NCBI RefSeq assembly: GCF_016889805.1
Contig: NZ_CP069535.1
Span: forward strand, 2,542,001 to 2,606,000
DNA length: 64,000 bases
Direction: 5' to 3'
Origin: Rhodanobacter sp. FDAARGOS 1247
GTDB lineage: Bacteria; Pseudomonadota; Gammaproteobacteria; Xanthomonadales; Rhodanobacteraceae
The position numbers and the translations under genes were made by a program. How positions within the stretch are numbered: the stretch's first letter is position 1; every line of letters starts with the position of its first letter. This document shows positions 51,453 through 60,272 of the stretch, one piece after another. The notes below the pieces were generated by a model. The model was not told the origin of the DNA, did not search any database, and saw nothing but the letters and a program-made list of their open reading frames with translations.

Positions 51453-53507
51453 ATGTCCATCGCTTCGCGTGCAAGCTGGTTCGCCCTGGCCGCCATCGCC
51501 GGACTGTCGATCGCCGCCCGCGCCCAGGCGCAGCAATCGCCGGCCACGCGCGGCGGCGACGTCAGCGTCTATTCGCCCGCCGACTTCGCCGACAACGCGC
51601 CGGCCAACGCGTGGGACATGCTCTCGCGCCTGCCCGGCTTCGTCACCGTGGATGCCGACGAGGACGTGCGCGGCTACGCCGGCGCCCGCGGCAACGTGCT
51701 GATCGACGGCGCACGCCCCACCAGCAAGCACGAGGACGCCAAGACCCTGCTCAAGCGCATCCCGGCCAGCGCGGTGGCGCGCATCGAGCTGATCCGCGGC
51801 GGCGTGCCCGGCATCGACATGGCCGGCTACGCCCTGCTCGCCAACGTGGTGCGCCGGCACGAAGCCACCAGCCAGTCCGCCATCGAGGCCGGCGTGATGG
51901 CCGCCACCGACGGCTGGCTCGCCCCAAAGGGCCAGTGGGAGTACGGCCGCCACTGGGACGGCCACGCGCTGGAGCTGGCCGCGAAGCTCGATCCCGAACT
52001 GGACGACGACAGCGGCCGGGGCCACATCGATACCTTCTCGCCGGACGGCACGCGGCAGCAGCGCGAGCGGCTGGACACCCGAACCATCAAGAACAAGGCC
52101 GAGGCCAGCGCCAGCTGGCGCCAGCCACTGGCCGGCGGGCAACTGACCCTCACCGCCGCCGCCCGCGGCGAACGCGCGCGCACCGACACCCGCATCGACG
52201 CACTGGCGCCCGCCGAGGGCAGCGAGCGCGTGCACGAAGACGAGGACACCAACGAAGCCGAAGCCGGCGCCCGCTACGTGCGCGAGTTCGGCGAACGCAC
52301 GCGGCTGGAATTGATGGCTACCCGCCACCAGGCCTGGCTGGATGATCGCGAGCGCTCGCACGAAGACTTTGATGACGAAACGTTCGACGAGAACACCCGC
52401 ACCGGCGAAAGCATCGGCCGCATCGACCTCACCCACGCCTGGTCCGATGCGCTCACCTTCAACGGCTCGTTCGAAGGCGCGCGCAACACCCTGCGCAGCA
52501 GCACCCACCTGCAGCAGGACGGCGTCGATATCGCCTTGCCCGGCTCCGACGTGCAGATCGAGGAACGCCGCAGCGAAGCCGCCGCCGGCGCCACCTGGAA
52601 ACCCGCGCCGGGCTGGATGCTCGACGCCGACCTGCGGCTGGAGCAATCCACCATCGCACAGACCGGCGACTCGCCGCGCCAGCGCCACTTCAGCTATCTC
52701 AAGCCGCGCCTGTCCGTGCAATGGGACGTCGACGCCAACGACCAGCTGCGCCTGGCGCTCTCGCGCGAAGTCGGCCAGCTCGACTTCGAGGACTTCGTCG
52801 CCTCCGCCTCGCTGGAAACCGACCGCATCAGCGCCGGCAACGCCGAACTGAAACCCGACCGCACCTGGCGCAGCGCCCTCACCTGGGAACACCAGCTCTG
52901 GCGCGACGCCGCCTTCACCGCGAGCTGGACGCACGAACGCATCAGCGACGTGGTCGACCGCGTACTGGTGATCACCGACGACGACATCTTCGACGCCCCC
53001 GGCAACATCGGCGACGGCCGCCGCGACACCCTGGCATTGGATGTATCCGTGCCGCTCGACGGCATCGGCTTCCACGGCGGCCGCTTCACCTCATCGATGC
53101 AATGGCGCCGCAGCCGCGTCACCGATCCCACCACCGGCCGCCCCCGCCCCATCTCCGAAGAAAAACCCGTCGAAGGCAGCATCGAACTCACCCAGGACCT
53201 GCCCACCCTGCGCACCCACTGGGGCATCGAGCTGGAACACATCGCCGAACGCAAGACCGAATACCGCTACGACGAAATCAAGCGCGAATCCGAAGGCATG
53301 GGCTGGACCGTGTTCGTCGAACGCGAACTGGGTACGCAGTGGCGCGTGCGCGCCGAGGCGACCGACCTGTTCGGGCGCGGGTTCAGGGAGACGCGGGAAA
53401 AGTACGACGGGCCGCGTTCGATCGTGCCGCTGGAGGAGATCGAGCGGAGGCGGAGGCGCTCGCCGGGATTCGTGAGCTTGACGTTTCGGCGGAGCGTGGG
53501 GGGCTGA
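51453..53507 (+). CDS. TonB-dependent receptor-type outer membrane protein
   Basis: 684 residues. Signal peptide MSIASRASWFALAAIAGLSIAARAQA. Plug-like N-terminus (SPADFADNAPANAWDMLSRLPGFVTVDADEDVRGYAGARGNVLIDGARPTSK ... IPASAVARIELIRGG), then a long series of amphipathic beta-strands and a C-terminus FVSLTFRRSVGG. It is close to the outer-membrane-receptor group that often imports iron chelates or other nutrients; ligand unknown. The divergent promoter is shared with a PhoPQ-like operon. Confidence 0.85.
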   Translation: MSIASRASWFALAAIAGLSIAARAQAQQSPATRGGDVSVYSPADFADNAPANAWDMLSRLPGFVTVDADEDVRGYAGARGNVLIDGARPTSKHEDAKTLLKRIPASAVARIELIRGGVPGIDMAGYALLANVVRRHEATSQSAIEAGVMAATDGWLAPKGQWEYGRHWDGHALELAAKLDPELDDDSGRGHIDTFSPDGTRQQRERLDTRTIKNKAEASASWRQPLAGGQLTLTAAARGERARTDTRIDALAPAEGSERVHEDEDTNEAEAGARYVREFGERTRLELMATRHQAWLDDRERSHEDFDDETFDENTRTGESIGRIDLTHAWSDALTFNGSFEGARNTLRSSTHLQQDGVDIALPGSDVQIEERRSEAAAGATWKPAPGWMLDADLRLEQSTIAQTGDSPRQRHFSYLKPRLSVQWDVDANDQLRLALSREVGQLDFEDFVASASLETDRISAGNAELKPDRTWRSALTWEHQLWRDAAFTASWTHERISDVVDRVLVITDDDIFDAPGNIGDGRRDTLALDVSVPLDGIGFHGGRFTSSMQWRRSRVTDPTTGRPRPISEEKPVEGSIELTQDLPTLRTHWGIELEHIAERKTEYRYDEIKRESEGMGWTVFVERELGTQWRVRAEATDLFGRGFRETREKYDGPRSIVPLEEIERRRRRSPGFVSLTFRRSVGG

Positions 53508-53529
53508 GTCGGGGAAGATCCGAACCAGT

Positions 53530-53558
53530 CGTCACCCCGGCGAAAGCCGGAATCCAGC
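53530..53558 (+). repeat. REP-like element GTCACCCCGGCGAAAGCCGGAATCCAG
   Basis: Contains the stem CCGGC-GAAA-GCCGG. The reverse complement of 61271-61305 has the same plan (GTCATCCCCGC-GAAG-GCGGGGATCCAG), so these are two copies of one palindromic family common in this order. It lies 23 bases after the receptor gene. Confidence 0.8.
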
Positions 53559-53734
53559 GCCTCGGGAGCGGTTGCGACTCGCCCTTCCAAACGACGCACG
53601 ACCTTCTCTCCGGCCTCATCAACGAGCGTTCGCACAAGACACGATCTGAGACAGGGCTCGTCGCTTGTCCGGTCAGAAGTGGCGCCGCATACTCGGCGCA
53701 ACGTCCCGTTTTCGGGTCTAAGAAACGCTGGACC

Positions 53735-54010
53735 TTGAAAACTGCCACGGCAATCTTCGCAGCAATCGCTGGAGCTTCAGCAGGCTTCATTACCGGAGTG
53801 TTCGCTGCGTTTCTTGGCGGCGTACACGAGAAGCCGGCGTTCTTCGCAATTTCACTGTCCTCATCCATCGCCTTTGCCCTTGCATCGCTAGCCGGTGCTT
53901 CACGTTTGCATGTGGCGTTCCCCCGGGTCCATTACGCCATTCTCGCAGCCTCCATGGCCGGGGCGGGAGTGGGCGTGTGGAGCGTCCTTCGCATGATCAA
54001 AGTCATTTAG
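53735..54010 (+). CDS. Possible small membrane protein (TTG start)
   Basis: 91 residues with three to four hydrophobic helices (TAIFAAIAGASAGFITGVFAAFLGG, FFAISLSSSIAFALASLAGAS, YAILAASMAGAGVGVWSVL). Composition is less GC-rich than the neighbours. No ATG begins the frame; TTG 53735 is the most economical start but lacks a clear ribosome-binding site. The open frame extends further upstream. The 227 bases before it (53508-53734) hold only a REP-like element. Confidence 0.4.
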   Translation: MKTATAIFAAIAGASAGFITGVFAAFLGGVHEKPAFFAISLSSSIAFALASLAGASRLHVAFPRVHYAILAASMAGAGVGVWSVLRMIKVI

Positions 54011-54079
54011 TCGGGCACGGGCGCCTAACGGGCGCAACGGAAAACCAGAGCGAGAGGAGGCCAGTAAATCGGCTTGTTG

Positions 54080-54098
54080 CCTCCGTCCCCTTTGATTG
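54080..54098 (-). repeat. Dispersed element AAAGGGGACGGAGG, copy 2 (minus strand)
   Basis: On the minus strand AATCAAAGGGGACGGAGG is identical over 18 bases to copy 1 near 37807, continuing CAACAA instead of TAATTA. It sits in the spacer before the end of the serine hydrolase gene. Confidence 0.6.
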
Positions 54099-54202
54099 AT
54101 ATTGCCATCTCCATCCGCAACACCGCGATGGCCACCTTGGCTGCAGCCTGCACGTGCAGGCTGTCGAAACGCGGGTGTTCGTGGTTGACGTGGCGATATC
54201 CG

Positions 54203-55720
54203 TCAGCGCCGGAAGACGCGATGTCGCCATTCGATCGTGCCGTCGTCGGGATGGCAGGTGACCGGCTCCGCCGGCTCCAGCGTCCCGTCGGTCGCCGCGA
54301 AGAGGCCAGGCCGAGCCGGCTTCAGGACGAGGTGCCGTGCGCCGATGTCAGCCGTCACTTCGCCGGACGCCGTGCCCACGATCATCGGGCCGAACAACGC
54401 GTTGCGGAAGGTTCCACTGCAGGCTTCCAGTTCCTCCTTGCCGGGCGTCCACGACCAGCCTCCCCAGGACGGATCGGCGCGCGATCCGGCCATGGCGCGT
54501 GCACGTTTATCCACCGTCTTGGCCAGACGTGACGGGAAAGCCGCCACCACCGCATCGAGCCGCGCGGCTTCTCCATCCTGTCCCGTGGCCAAGCCGATGA
54601 ACGCCTTCATGACCTCAAGTTCAAAGCCTTCCATCGCGCTATCGCTGTTCACCACCAGCGCAAGGCCGGCATGCGCGGATGGCACCAGTACCGTGACGGA
54701 AACCGTGCCCACGTAGCTGCCGGGGTGCATCAGCGCCTGCTGGCCCTTGTAGCTGCAGCTGTACCAGCCCAGGCTGTAACCGTCGCAGTTGATCTGGCCA
54801 TCGGACATGTGCGCGACGGCGACGGATTGCTGGGCACGCGCGAAATCGGAGGGATCAAGCGCCCCACCGGCGCCGGCGGACCCCAGGTTCGCCTGCATCC
54901 AGGTCGCCATGGCTTTTCCGGACGCGAACAGGCCACCCGCGGCGTGCATCAAGGCGTCCGGCTTGGGCGCAAGCGCGTGCCACGCCTTTCCATCCCACTG
55001 ATGGTTCCATGCGAAGCGTCCGGGCGACATGCGCGATGGTCGCGAGGTGATGCCATGGTCCAGCCGTAGTGGCTGCAACACTTCCGCGTCCAGCCAATCG
55101 TGCCAGTTGCGGCCGGTACGCGTTTCGAGTGCCGCGCCATAGATCAGGTCACCCAGATTGGCGTAACGGAAGCCCGGGTCGCGCGTACCGGTTTCGGTTT
55201 CCAGCCAGTGCGGATACTCCGCGGCCGGAATATCGCGCACGTAGGCCGTGACGTTGTTGAGCGTGTCGGTGGTCAGCCCCTCCTGGTGCGACAGAAGATC
55301 GGCCATGGTGATGCGGTGCGGGTCTGCCGGTGCCGGCAGACGCAGCTGTGGCCAGATCCCGGACAGCGTGGTGTCGAGTGGCAGTACGCCCTTCCGGTCG
55401 AGCACCGCTCCGAGCAGGCCCATGAACGACTTGGTCTGCGAGGCCATGTAGAACAGCGTGTCGGCGTCGGCCTCGGCAGCCTGATCCGCCTTCAGCCGGC
55501 CACGGATATGTATCCAGGGCGCCGCGTTGCCCTGCACGATCACCGCGGAAACCGCAGGGTATGCGCCAGGCACGGCCTGCAACTTGTCGACGGCCTGCTG
55601 GATGGGGTCGGTCAACTCGGTCGAGACCTTGGCCGGCGCAACGGTCCCCTGCGTTGCCAGAACGGGATGGGCAAGCGCAGATACCAAAACGATCATGAAG
55701 GTTGTGGCTGGACGAAGCAT
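54203..55720 (-). CDS. Exported serine hydrolase of the beta-lactamase (class C/S12) family
   Basis: 505 residues. Signal peptide at about 1-23. The catalytic S-x-x-K is Ser94-Lys97 (YMASQTKSFMG), and the Tyr motif is Tyr186-Ala-Asn (FRYANLGD); the third motif may be HPGSYVG. About 100 extra C-terminal residues form a separate beta-rich domain. Members are D-aminopeptidases, esterases or EstB-like enzymes, and only some hydrolyse beta-lactams. ATG 55720 is chosen for the signal peptide; ATG 55753 is in frame. Divergent from the epoxide hydrolase. Confidence 0.85.
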   Translation of the reverse strand: MLRPATTFMIVLVSALAHPVLATQGTVAPAKVSTELTDPIQQAVDKLQAVPGAYPAVSAVIVQGNAAPWIHIRGRLKADQAAEADADTLFYMASQTKSFMGLLGAVLDRKGVLPLDTTLSGIWPQLRLPAPADPHRITMADLLSHQEGLTTDTLNNVTAYVRDIPAAEYPHWLETETGTRDPGFRYANLGDLIYGAALETRTGRNWHDWLDAEVLQPLRLDHGITSRPSRMSPGRFAWNHQWDGKAWHALAPKPDALMHAAGGLFASGKAMATWMQANLGSAGAGGALDPSDFARAQQSVAVAHMSDGQINCDGYSLGWYSCSYKGQQALMHPGSYVGTVSVTVLVPSAHAGLALVVNSDSAMEGFELEVMKAFIGLATGQDGEAARLDAVVAAFPSRLAKTVDKRARAMAGSRADPSWGGWSWTPGKEELEACSGTFRNALFGPMIVGTASGEVTADIGARHLVLKPARPGLFAATDGTLEPAEPVTCHPDDGTIEWRHRVFRR

Positions 55721-55834
55721 GGCAGGAACCTGTGTGAGCGAAGTCAATGCCATGGATACGTCTTGCGACAAGGCAGTTGCATTTTCCTGGCGGCACGCTG
55801 CTTGAATCCGACCTTGCATGGCTGTCGGCAAGAG

Positions 55835-55880
55835 CGGGGTCAGGTTCCTCCAGGTTCGGCTGGCAGTGAACCCGGCCCCG
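55835..55880. repeat. GGGGTCAGGTTC palindrome, followed by T5
   Basis: CGGGGTCAGGTTC (55835-55847) pairs with GAACCCGGCCCCG (55868-55880) with two mismatches, followed by TTTTT. It lies in a divergent promoter region with no plus-strand gene ending nearby, so it is more likely a REP-like element than a terminator. Confidence 0.55.
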
Positions 55881-55965
55881 TTTTTGGAACGGAGTAGCTT
55901 GTACGTCCGTGTGCAGTGCGTAGCGTTGCGCTGTCCAGCGAGGCAAACGCTCAGGAGTACAGGCA

Positions 55966-57129
55966 ATGACCGCATCGACGCCCGCCCCCTCACCTCTCGT
56001 CCGTCCATTCACCATCGCGATCCCGGATGCCGAGATCAGCGACTTGAAGCAGCGACTGGCCAGAACGCGTTGGCCGGATGCGGAAACCGTCGCCGACTGG
56101 TCGCAAGGCGTCCGCCTGGCCCATGCAAAGTCCCTCATCGACTACTGGGAGCACGAGTACGACTGGCGCCGATTCGAGTCCGAGCTCAATCGTTTCCCGC
56201 AATTCCTGACCGCGATCGACGGGCTGGATATTCACTTCATCCACGTCAAGTCGAAAAACCCGAATGCGATGCCGCTCATCCTGACGCACGGGTGGCCCGG
56301 CTCGATCGTCGAGTTCCTGAAAGTGATTGGTCCACTGACCGACCCGGAGGCGTTCGGGGGAAACGTCGACGATGCATTCGACGTCGTCATCCCGTCGCTG
56401 CCCGGTTTCGGGTTTTCGCAAAAGCCGACTGAAACGGGGTGGTCTGTCTCGCGTATCGCCGCCGCCTGGGTGGAACTCATGAAGCGTCTTGGCTATACGA
56501 AATGGGCCGCGCAAGGCGGTGATTGGGGTGCCGTCGTCACCTCCGTCCTCGGGGTCATGCGGCCCGACGGGCTGCTCGGCATCCACTTGAACAGCCAGTA
56601 CGCCTTTCCCGCGCAGATACCCGACACGCTGTCACCCGAAGAGCAATACGCCGTGGACAGCCTGGCCCTCTACAACGGCGACATGGGCGGCGCAAATCAC
56701 CTTCAGGGCACGAAGCCGGCGACCATCGGATTCGCCCTGGCGGACTCGCCGGCGGGCCAGGCGGCCTGGATCTACGACAAGTTCCAATCCAAGACAGACA
56801 ACCACGGACTCGCCGAGGACGCCCTCGGCATCGATGAGATCCTGGACGCGATATCGCTCTACTGGTTCACGAACACGGCCGCGTCGTCCGCGCGCATCTA
56901 CTGGGAGAACAAGGCCGGCAGCATGGCCGGCCCCAAACTGACGCTGCCGGTCGCGGTGACCGTGTTCCCCCGCGACATCCCGCGCCTGCCCCGAAGCTGG
57001 ATCGAAGACACCTACACCCACTTGATCCACTACGGCGAGGCCGACAAGGGCGGACACTACGCCGCCTTCGAACAGCCCGAGATCCTGGTCAGCGAAATCC
57101 GTGCCGGCCTGAGAAGCCTCCGCTCCTGA
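55966..57129 (+). CDS. Epoxide hydrolase (EHN-domain alpha/beta-hydrolase)
   Basis: 387 residues. N-terminal epoxide-hydrolase domain (FTIAIPDAEISDLKQRLARTRWPD, DYDWRRFESELNRFPQFLTAIDGLDIHFIHVKS), oxyanion HGWPGS (109-113), nucleophile Asp186 in AQGGDWGAV, PSLPGFGFSQKP lid entry, and C-terminal His in KGGHYAAFEQP (about 364). This is the microsomal-type group that opens epoxides with an Asp-ester intermediate. No signal peptide. Its role here is probably detoxification or catabolism. Confidence 0.9.
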   Translation: MTASTPAPSPLVRPFTIAIPDAEISDLKQRLARTRWPDAETVADWSQGVRLAHAKSLIDYWEHEYDWRRFESELNRFPQFLTAIDGLDIHFIHVKSKNPNAMPLILTHGWPGSIVEFLKVIGPLTDPEAFGGNVDDAFDVVIPSLPGFGFSQKPTETGWSVSRIAAAWVELMKRLGYTKWAAQGGDWGAVVTSVLGVMRPDGLLGIHLNSQYAFPAQIPDTLSPEEQYAVDSLALYNGDMGGANHLQGTKPATIGFALADSPAGQAAWIYDKFQSKTDNHGLAEDALGIDEILDAISLYWFTNTAASSARIYWENKAGSMAGPKLTLPVAVTVFPRDIPRLPRSWIEDTYTHLIHYGEADKGGHYAAFEQPEILVSEIRAGLRSLRS

Positions 57130-57212
57130 AGCGAACGCAAGATGCGGCTTGAAACCGCCAAGCAGCGGTACGACGTGCGGAACGCAGTCACGGTGCTGGC
57201 CGGGTTCGGAAT

Positions 57213-57235
57213 TTAATTAGCCACGTCCCCATTGA
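57213..57235 (-). repeat. Dispersed element GGGGACGTGGCTAATTAAAT, copy 3 (minus strand)
   Basis: On the minus strand the sequence CAATGGGGACGTGGCTAATTAAAT matches the pattern of the other copies (GGGGACG then AATTAAAT). It occupies the spacer between the epoxide hydrolase and the next gene's end, where no other signal is seen. Confidence 0.5.
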
Positions 57236-57276
57236 TCCATTGATCGCCGACAGCAGTCCGGGCACCATGACGACGC

Positions 57277-57747
57277 TCATGGTCGGGGCACATGCTCGAA
57301 GGTACGCATGACCATAACCCGGTCATTTTCGTCAGCGAGGGTTCTGATGGCGCTTTCCGCCGAAGCGTATGAACTTTCATGCTGTGCAAGCTCGCCGGCG
57401 GCATGCGCCGCGTTGGCGTGGATTGCGTGCGCAAAGGCCAGCTCCCAGTCTGGCGTAGAAGGTTCACTCAAAAAGTACGCACGCATTTCGTTGGCATAGA
57501 GCAAGGCACTTGACCCGAAACCGGCAACGGCATGCGCCTGGGCAAGAAGCATGATGGCGCGCTGTTGATTCAGAACGTTTCCGACGGCTTGCCAGTGCCA
57601 GGCCGAGGCGTGCGCAGCATTCAGAAGCGCCAAAGCATTTACGCGAGAATGAGACACTTCAGCTAGTGTCCATGCTTCGTTGTTCGCCTGAGCTGCGAAG
57701 AATCGATGCCAGCTATCGGAACTTGTGTCTTCTGGCGTCTTCGGCAT
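57277..57747 (-). CDS. Hypothetical helical protein (156 aa)
   Basis: No signal peptide. The chain is almost entirely helical and Ala-rich (VNALALLNAAHASAWHWQAVGNVLNQQRAIMLLAQAHAVAGFGSSALLYANEMRAYF, then DWELAFAHAIHANAAHAAGELAQHESSYASAESAIRTL), a TPR-like helical-hairpin pattern. No family is recognised. Base composition is somewhat lower in GC than the core genome. It stands alone between repeat-bearing spacers. Confidence 0.6.
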   Translation of the reverse strand: MPKTPEDTSSDSWHRFFAAQANNEAWTLAEVSHSRVNALALLNAAHASAWHWQAVGNVLNQQRAIMLLAQAHAVAGFGSSALLYANEMRAYFLSEPSTPDWELAFAHAIHANAAHAAGELAQHESSYASAESAIRTLADENDRVMVMRTFEHVPRP

Positions 57748-57990
57748 AGCACTCTCCCATCTCCACGGTGGCTGAGCTTGGTGGCGCGGGTTTTCGCGTG
57801 CCCGCTGGAACAGATTGCTGGGCGCGCTATCCGGAACGTAAACCTCCTTGGATAAGTAGCCGGGTATCCCGGGCTCCGACTCTTGCCAGAACCCTCCATT
57901 CCCCGACGCGCAACAACCCTCTGCCCACTGTACCGTTGTCGGCGCCAGGAAATTCCAGGTTCCGGATGACCCTGCCGGCGACGACCCGCT

Positions 57991-58980
57991 CTATCGGCCC
58001 GAAATCGGCGGCCGCCGTCGGTTTGTCGAAGCAGCATCCGCACGCTGCTTCACCAGTTGCGTCTCGAAGCTTTCGCGTGCGTCTTTCGCGTAAGCGCGGC
58101 ACCCCGTGGGGTCTATCAATGCATCCACATCACCCTGCTCATGCTTGGCCACACGCTCCCAGAAATTCACCATGCCTGGATGTGGAGCGAGCGGGATGTC
58201 GCAAGGCAAAGCCGCGACCACCGCAAAGCTATGCTCGAAGTCCTTGAGGATGTCTGGGTACTTTGGATTTCCGATCAATGCGAAACCAGGCGCCGACAGG
58301 CTGCCGACATCAACCAGATGCAAGCAGTGCGTGCCCTCGCATGACACCCATGTCCAAGTCGTGTTGCCCTTGGTATGCCCTGGTGTCGAGTACGCAGTTA
58401 GCAGCAGCCCCCCCAAGTGCAGAACCTCACCGTCGGTCACCGTGCGTGCCACGTGCACCGGCGGAATCGGGAATCTGTCGCCGTATTGCGGATCGTCGCG
58501 ACCGCCGCGTTCCAGCAACGGGGCATCCGCTGCATTCGCGATCACCTGCGCACCTGTGTCGTGCGCGAGTTGCGCCATGCTTCCTGCATGGTCGGAATGT
58601 GCATGCGAATTGAGAATCCATTTGATGTCGTGCAGATCGACGCCTAGATCCCGGATATTCGCTTCGATCAATGGCGCATCACCCGGCACACCACCGTCGA
58701 TTAGGACATCGCCCGTACGCGCAGTGACAAGGAAGATGCCGAGGCCACGAGGCCCGACATACCACGTGTTGCCATAGATGCGGAACGGCTTCTGCGGGGC
58801 CGTCCATGAGGGATTGTCTGCAATGTTCTTTCGCTCGGATGCAGGCATGCGGAACGGCCCTGGCAGCCCCATCCGCGAGGGGCTGCTCACGGTGCTCTTT
58901 TGCCCAGGTGCAGGCACCTGCGCGTACGCCCCCTGCACGAGCGAACTACAAAGGAGAATCGCAGCTATCGATAAGCGCAT
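57991..58980 (-). CDS. Subclass B3-like metallo-beta-lactamase
   Basis: 329 residues. Signal peptide MRLSIAAILLCSSLVQGAYAQ. All expected B3 zinc ligands are visible: His126, His128, Asp130, His131 (NSHAHSDHAG), His202 (TPGHTKG) and His267 (LAPHPGM). The flanking text FRIYGNTWYVGPRGLGIFLVTARTGDVLIDGG and TTWTWVSCEGTHCLHLVD is typical of chromosomal B3 enzymes, which hydrolyse penicillins, cephalosporins and carbapenems in the periplasm. Other MBL-fold lactonases lack this pattern, so B3 is likely, but activity is not proven. GGAG precedes ATG 58980 by six bases. Confidence 0.85.
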   Translation of the reverse strand: MRLSIAAILLCSSLVQGAYAQVPAPGQKSTVSSPSRMGLPGPFRMPASERKNIADNPSWTAPQKPFRIYGNTWYVGPRGLGIFLVTARTGDVLIDGGVPGDAPLIEANIRDLGVDLHDIKWILNSHAHSDHAGSMAQLAHDTGAQVIANAADAPLLERGGRDDPQYGDRFPIPPVHVARTVTDGEVLHLGGLLLTAYSTPGHTKGNTTWTWVSCEGTHCLHLVDVGSLSAPGFALIGNPKYPDILKDFEHSFAVVAALPCDIPLAPHPGMVNFWERVAKHEQGDVDALIDPTGCRAYAKDARESFETQLVKQRADAASTNRRRPPISGR

Positions 58981-59297
58981 ACGTGACTCCGACTTGGGGA
59001 AAGCCACAGGATGAACGCCCAACATGACCCGCCGCGGGCGTAACCATGAAGTTTTGCGGGCCGAGGGACTTGACCGCCTCGGCAACGCTGGACACAGTCG
59101 CGGAATTTGAATCGCAACAGGCGACTTTTGGCCAATTTCGTCCCCATCAGGCATCGAATTACTGAATGGCCGAAGGAGCCCGATCTCATCGCAATGCTGC
59201 CGCGATCTTGCCCGCGTAATGCCACACTTTCATTTTAGTGTCGGGCGGTTCTTGTAGCTCCACCGAGCCACCACTCGCCACTTTCAAGGAGGTCGAC

Positions 59298-59855
59298 GTG
59301 AATCCCCATTTCGCAAGTTTGACAATCGTAGGCTTCTTTACTGCTTTTGGACTCGCGCCGCTCAGCCGCACTGCCCCGGATCCTTCGCACCACGCACAGG
59401 CAGCGCTCGAGGCTCCCGCACAACCCGACGCGGAGAAAAGTGATATTTCAGGAACGATCGTCGCGCTCACGGGTGGGGGCGGGGCTGCGCACAACCCAAC
59501 GCCCGCAAAGCCCACCGCAGTTTTGCAACGCGTCGCCATACCCGGGACCAATCGCCAGATGGGTATGGGTATTGCAGAGTTCCCACCAAATGCTTCAAAA
59601 CCGCTGCACAAGGCAAGCGGGCCCGAAGTCTGCTATGTGCTGGAAGGCGAGGTAACCGTGCAAGTGCGGGGCAAGGCTGCCGCACAGTATCGCCGGGGCG
59701 ACACTTTCCAGTTTCCGACCGGTGTTGTGCACGTCACCACCGCCGGCCGCCGAGGCGCGAAGGTCCTTGCAGTCTGGGCGTGGGTGCCAGGCGAGCCATT
59801 CAATACTCCGGTCGCGGCGACGCCCGCTGCTGAGACGAACAGCTCTGCGAATTGA
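59298..59855 (+). CDS. Exported cupin-domain protein
   Basis: 185 residues, GTG start at 59298 with a strong AGGAGG six bases upstream. N-terminal hydrophobic signal-like segment (FASLTIVGFFTAFGLAPL), a Pro/Ala-rich linker, then one cupin barrel with motif 1 KPLHKASGPEVCYVLEGEVTVQV and motif 2 GDTFQFPTGVVHVTTAG. Motif 1 has one His and a Glu where two His are usual, so metal binding may be weaker. Divergent from the B3 enzyme gene (spacer of about 317 bases, 58981-59297, with no gene evident). Function unknown. Confidence 0.75.
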   Translation: MNPHFASLTIVGFFTAFGLAPLSRTAPDPSHHAQAALEAPAQPDAEKSDISGTIVALTGGGGAAHNPTPAKPTAVLQRVAIPGTNRQMGMGIAEFPPNASKPLHKASGPEVCYVLEGEVTVQVRGKAAAQYRRGDTFQFPTGVVHVTTAGRRGAKVLAVWAWVPGEPFNTPVAATPAAETNSSAN

Positions 59856-59875
59856 ACACTCTCAGACAAACCACA

Positions 59876-59907
59876 ATGGGCTGACACGCAGCGCGTGTTC
59901 AGCCCAT
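59876..59907 (+). terminator. Long hairpin after the cupin gene
   Basis: ATGGGCTGA-CACGC and GCGTG-T-TCAGCCCAT form a nearly perfect 14-base stem around AGC, 20 bases after the cupin stop. There is no T run, so termination efficiency is uncertain. Confidence 0.55.
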
Positions 59908-60001
59908 CCGGTTCCAACGGGCCACTGGCAGCAATAGCCCACGTACGAATCGTTGGCTTGGATTCCCCACCGTGATCCGGAAATCGGCCAACTAAAGAAC
60001 T

Positions 60002-60030
60002 AAAGGGGACGTGGTGGCCAATTAAATGGA
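60002..60030 (+). repeat. Dispersed element AAAGGGGACGTGGTGGCCAATTAAATGGA, copy 4
   Basis: Reads AAAGGGGACGTGG then TGGCCAATTAAATGGA. Shares AAAGGGGACG with copies 1 and 2, GGGGACGTGG with copy 3, and GGCCAAT-AAATGGA with copy 5. Confidence 0.6.
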
Positions 60031-60162
60031 AGTTCGACTGCCCTGAAGCGCCAAGAACGGAGTCAGTTCCACTTCGTCAAGCTGGAACTGATCCTGACCC
60101 TCCCGGATCTGGGCCGTGAAATGGGGTCAGCCGCGCGGCATGCTGACTGACGAGAAAAAGAG

Positions 60163-60190
60163 AAAAAGGGGATGCGGCCAATAAAATGGA
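60163..60190 (+). repeat. Dispersed element AAAAAGGGGATGCGGCCAATAAAATGGA, copy 5
   Basis: Reads AAAAAGGGGATGCGG then CCAATAAAATGGA, a diverged form of copy 4 located 160 bases away in the same orientation. Confidence 0.55.
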
Positions 60191-60272
60191 GCGCGGCTGT
60201 CCATCGGCGCCCGAACCGTGGACGTCCATCCAAGAGCAGCAATCCATACGGGCGCCTGCGACTCGCACGAAC

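Larger units (their letters stand above)
59908..60272. other. Repeat-rich spacer without a gene
   Basis: No credible coding frame is seen. It holds two copies of the GGGGAYG...AATTAAAT-type element (60002-60030 and 60163-60190), an imperfect palindrome (GTCAGTTCCA ... TGGAACTGATCCTGAC, about 60062-60102) and a GGGGTCAG fragment at 60123. It separates the cupin gene from the LysR cluster and looks like an accumulation site of short repeats. Confidence 0.6.

Noticed and set aside
54023..54029. GCCTAAC after the small membrane protein gene as another attC left core
   Set aside because: No matching GTTRRRY core or inner inverted repeat within 150 bases downstream, and no core site precedes the gene.
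55835..55885. Hairpin plus T5 as a Rho-independent terminator
   Set aside because: It lies between two divergent genes, so no plus-strand transcript ends there; treated as a REP-like palindrome.
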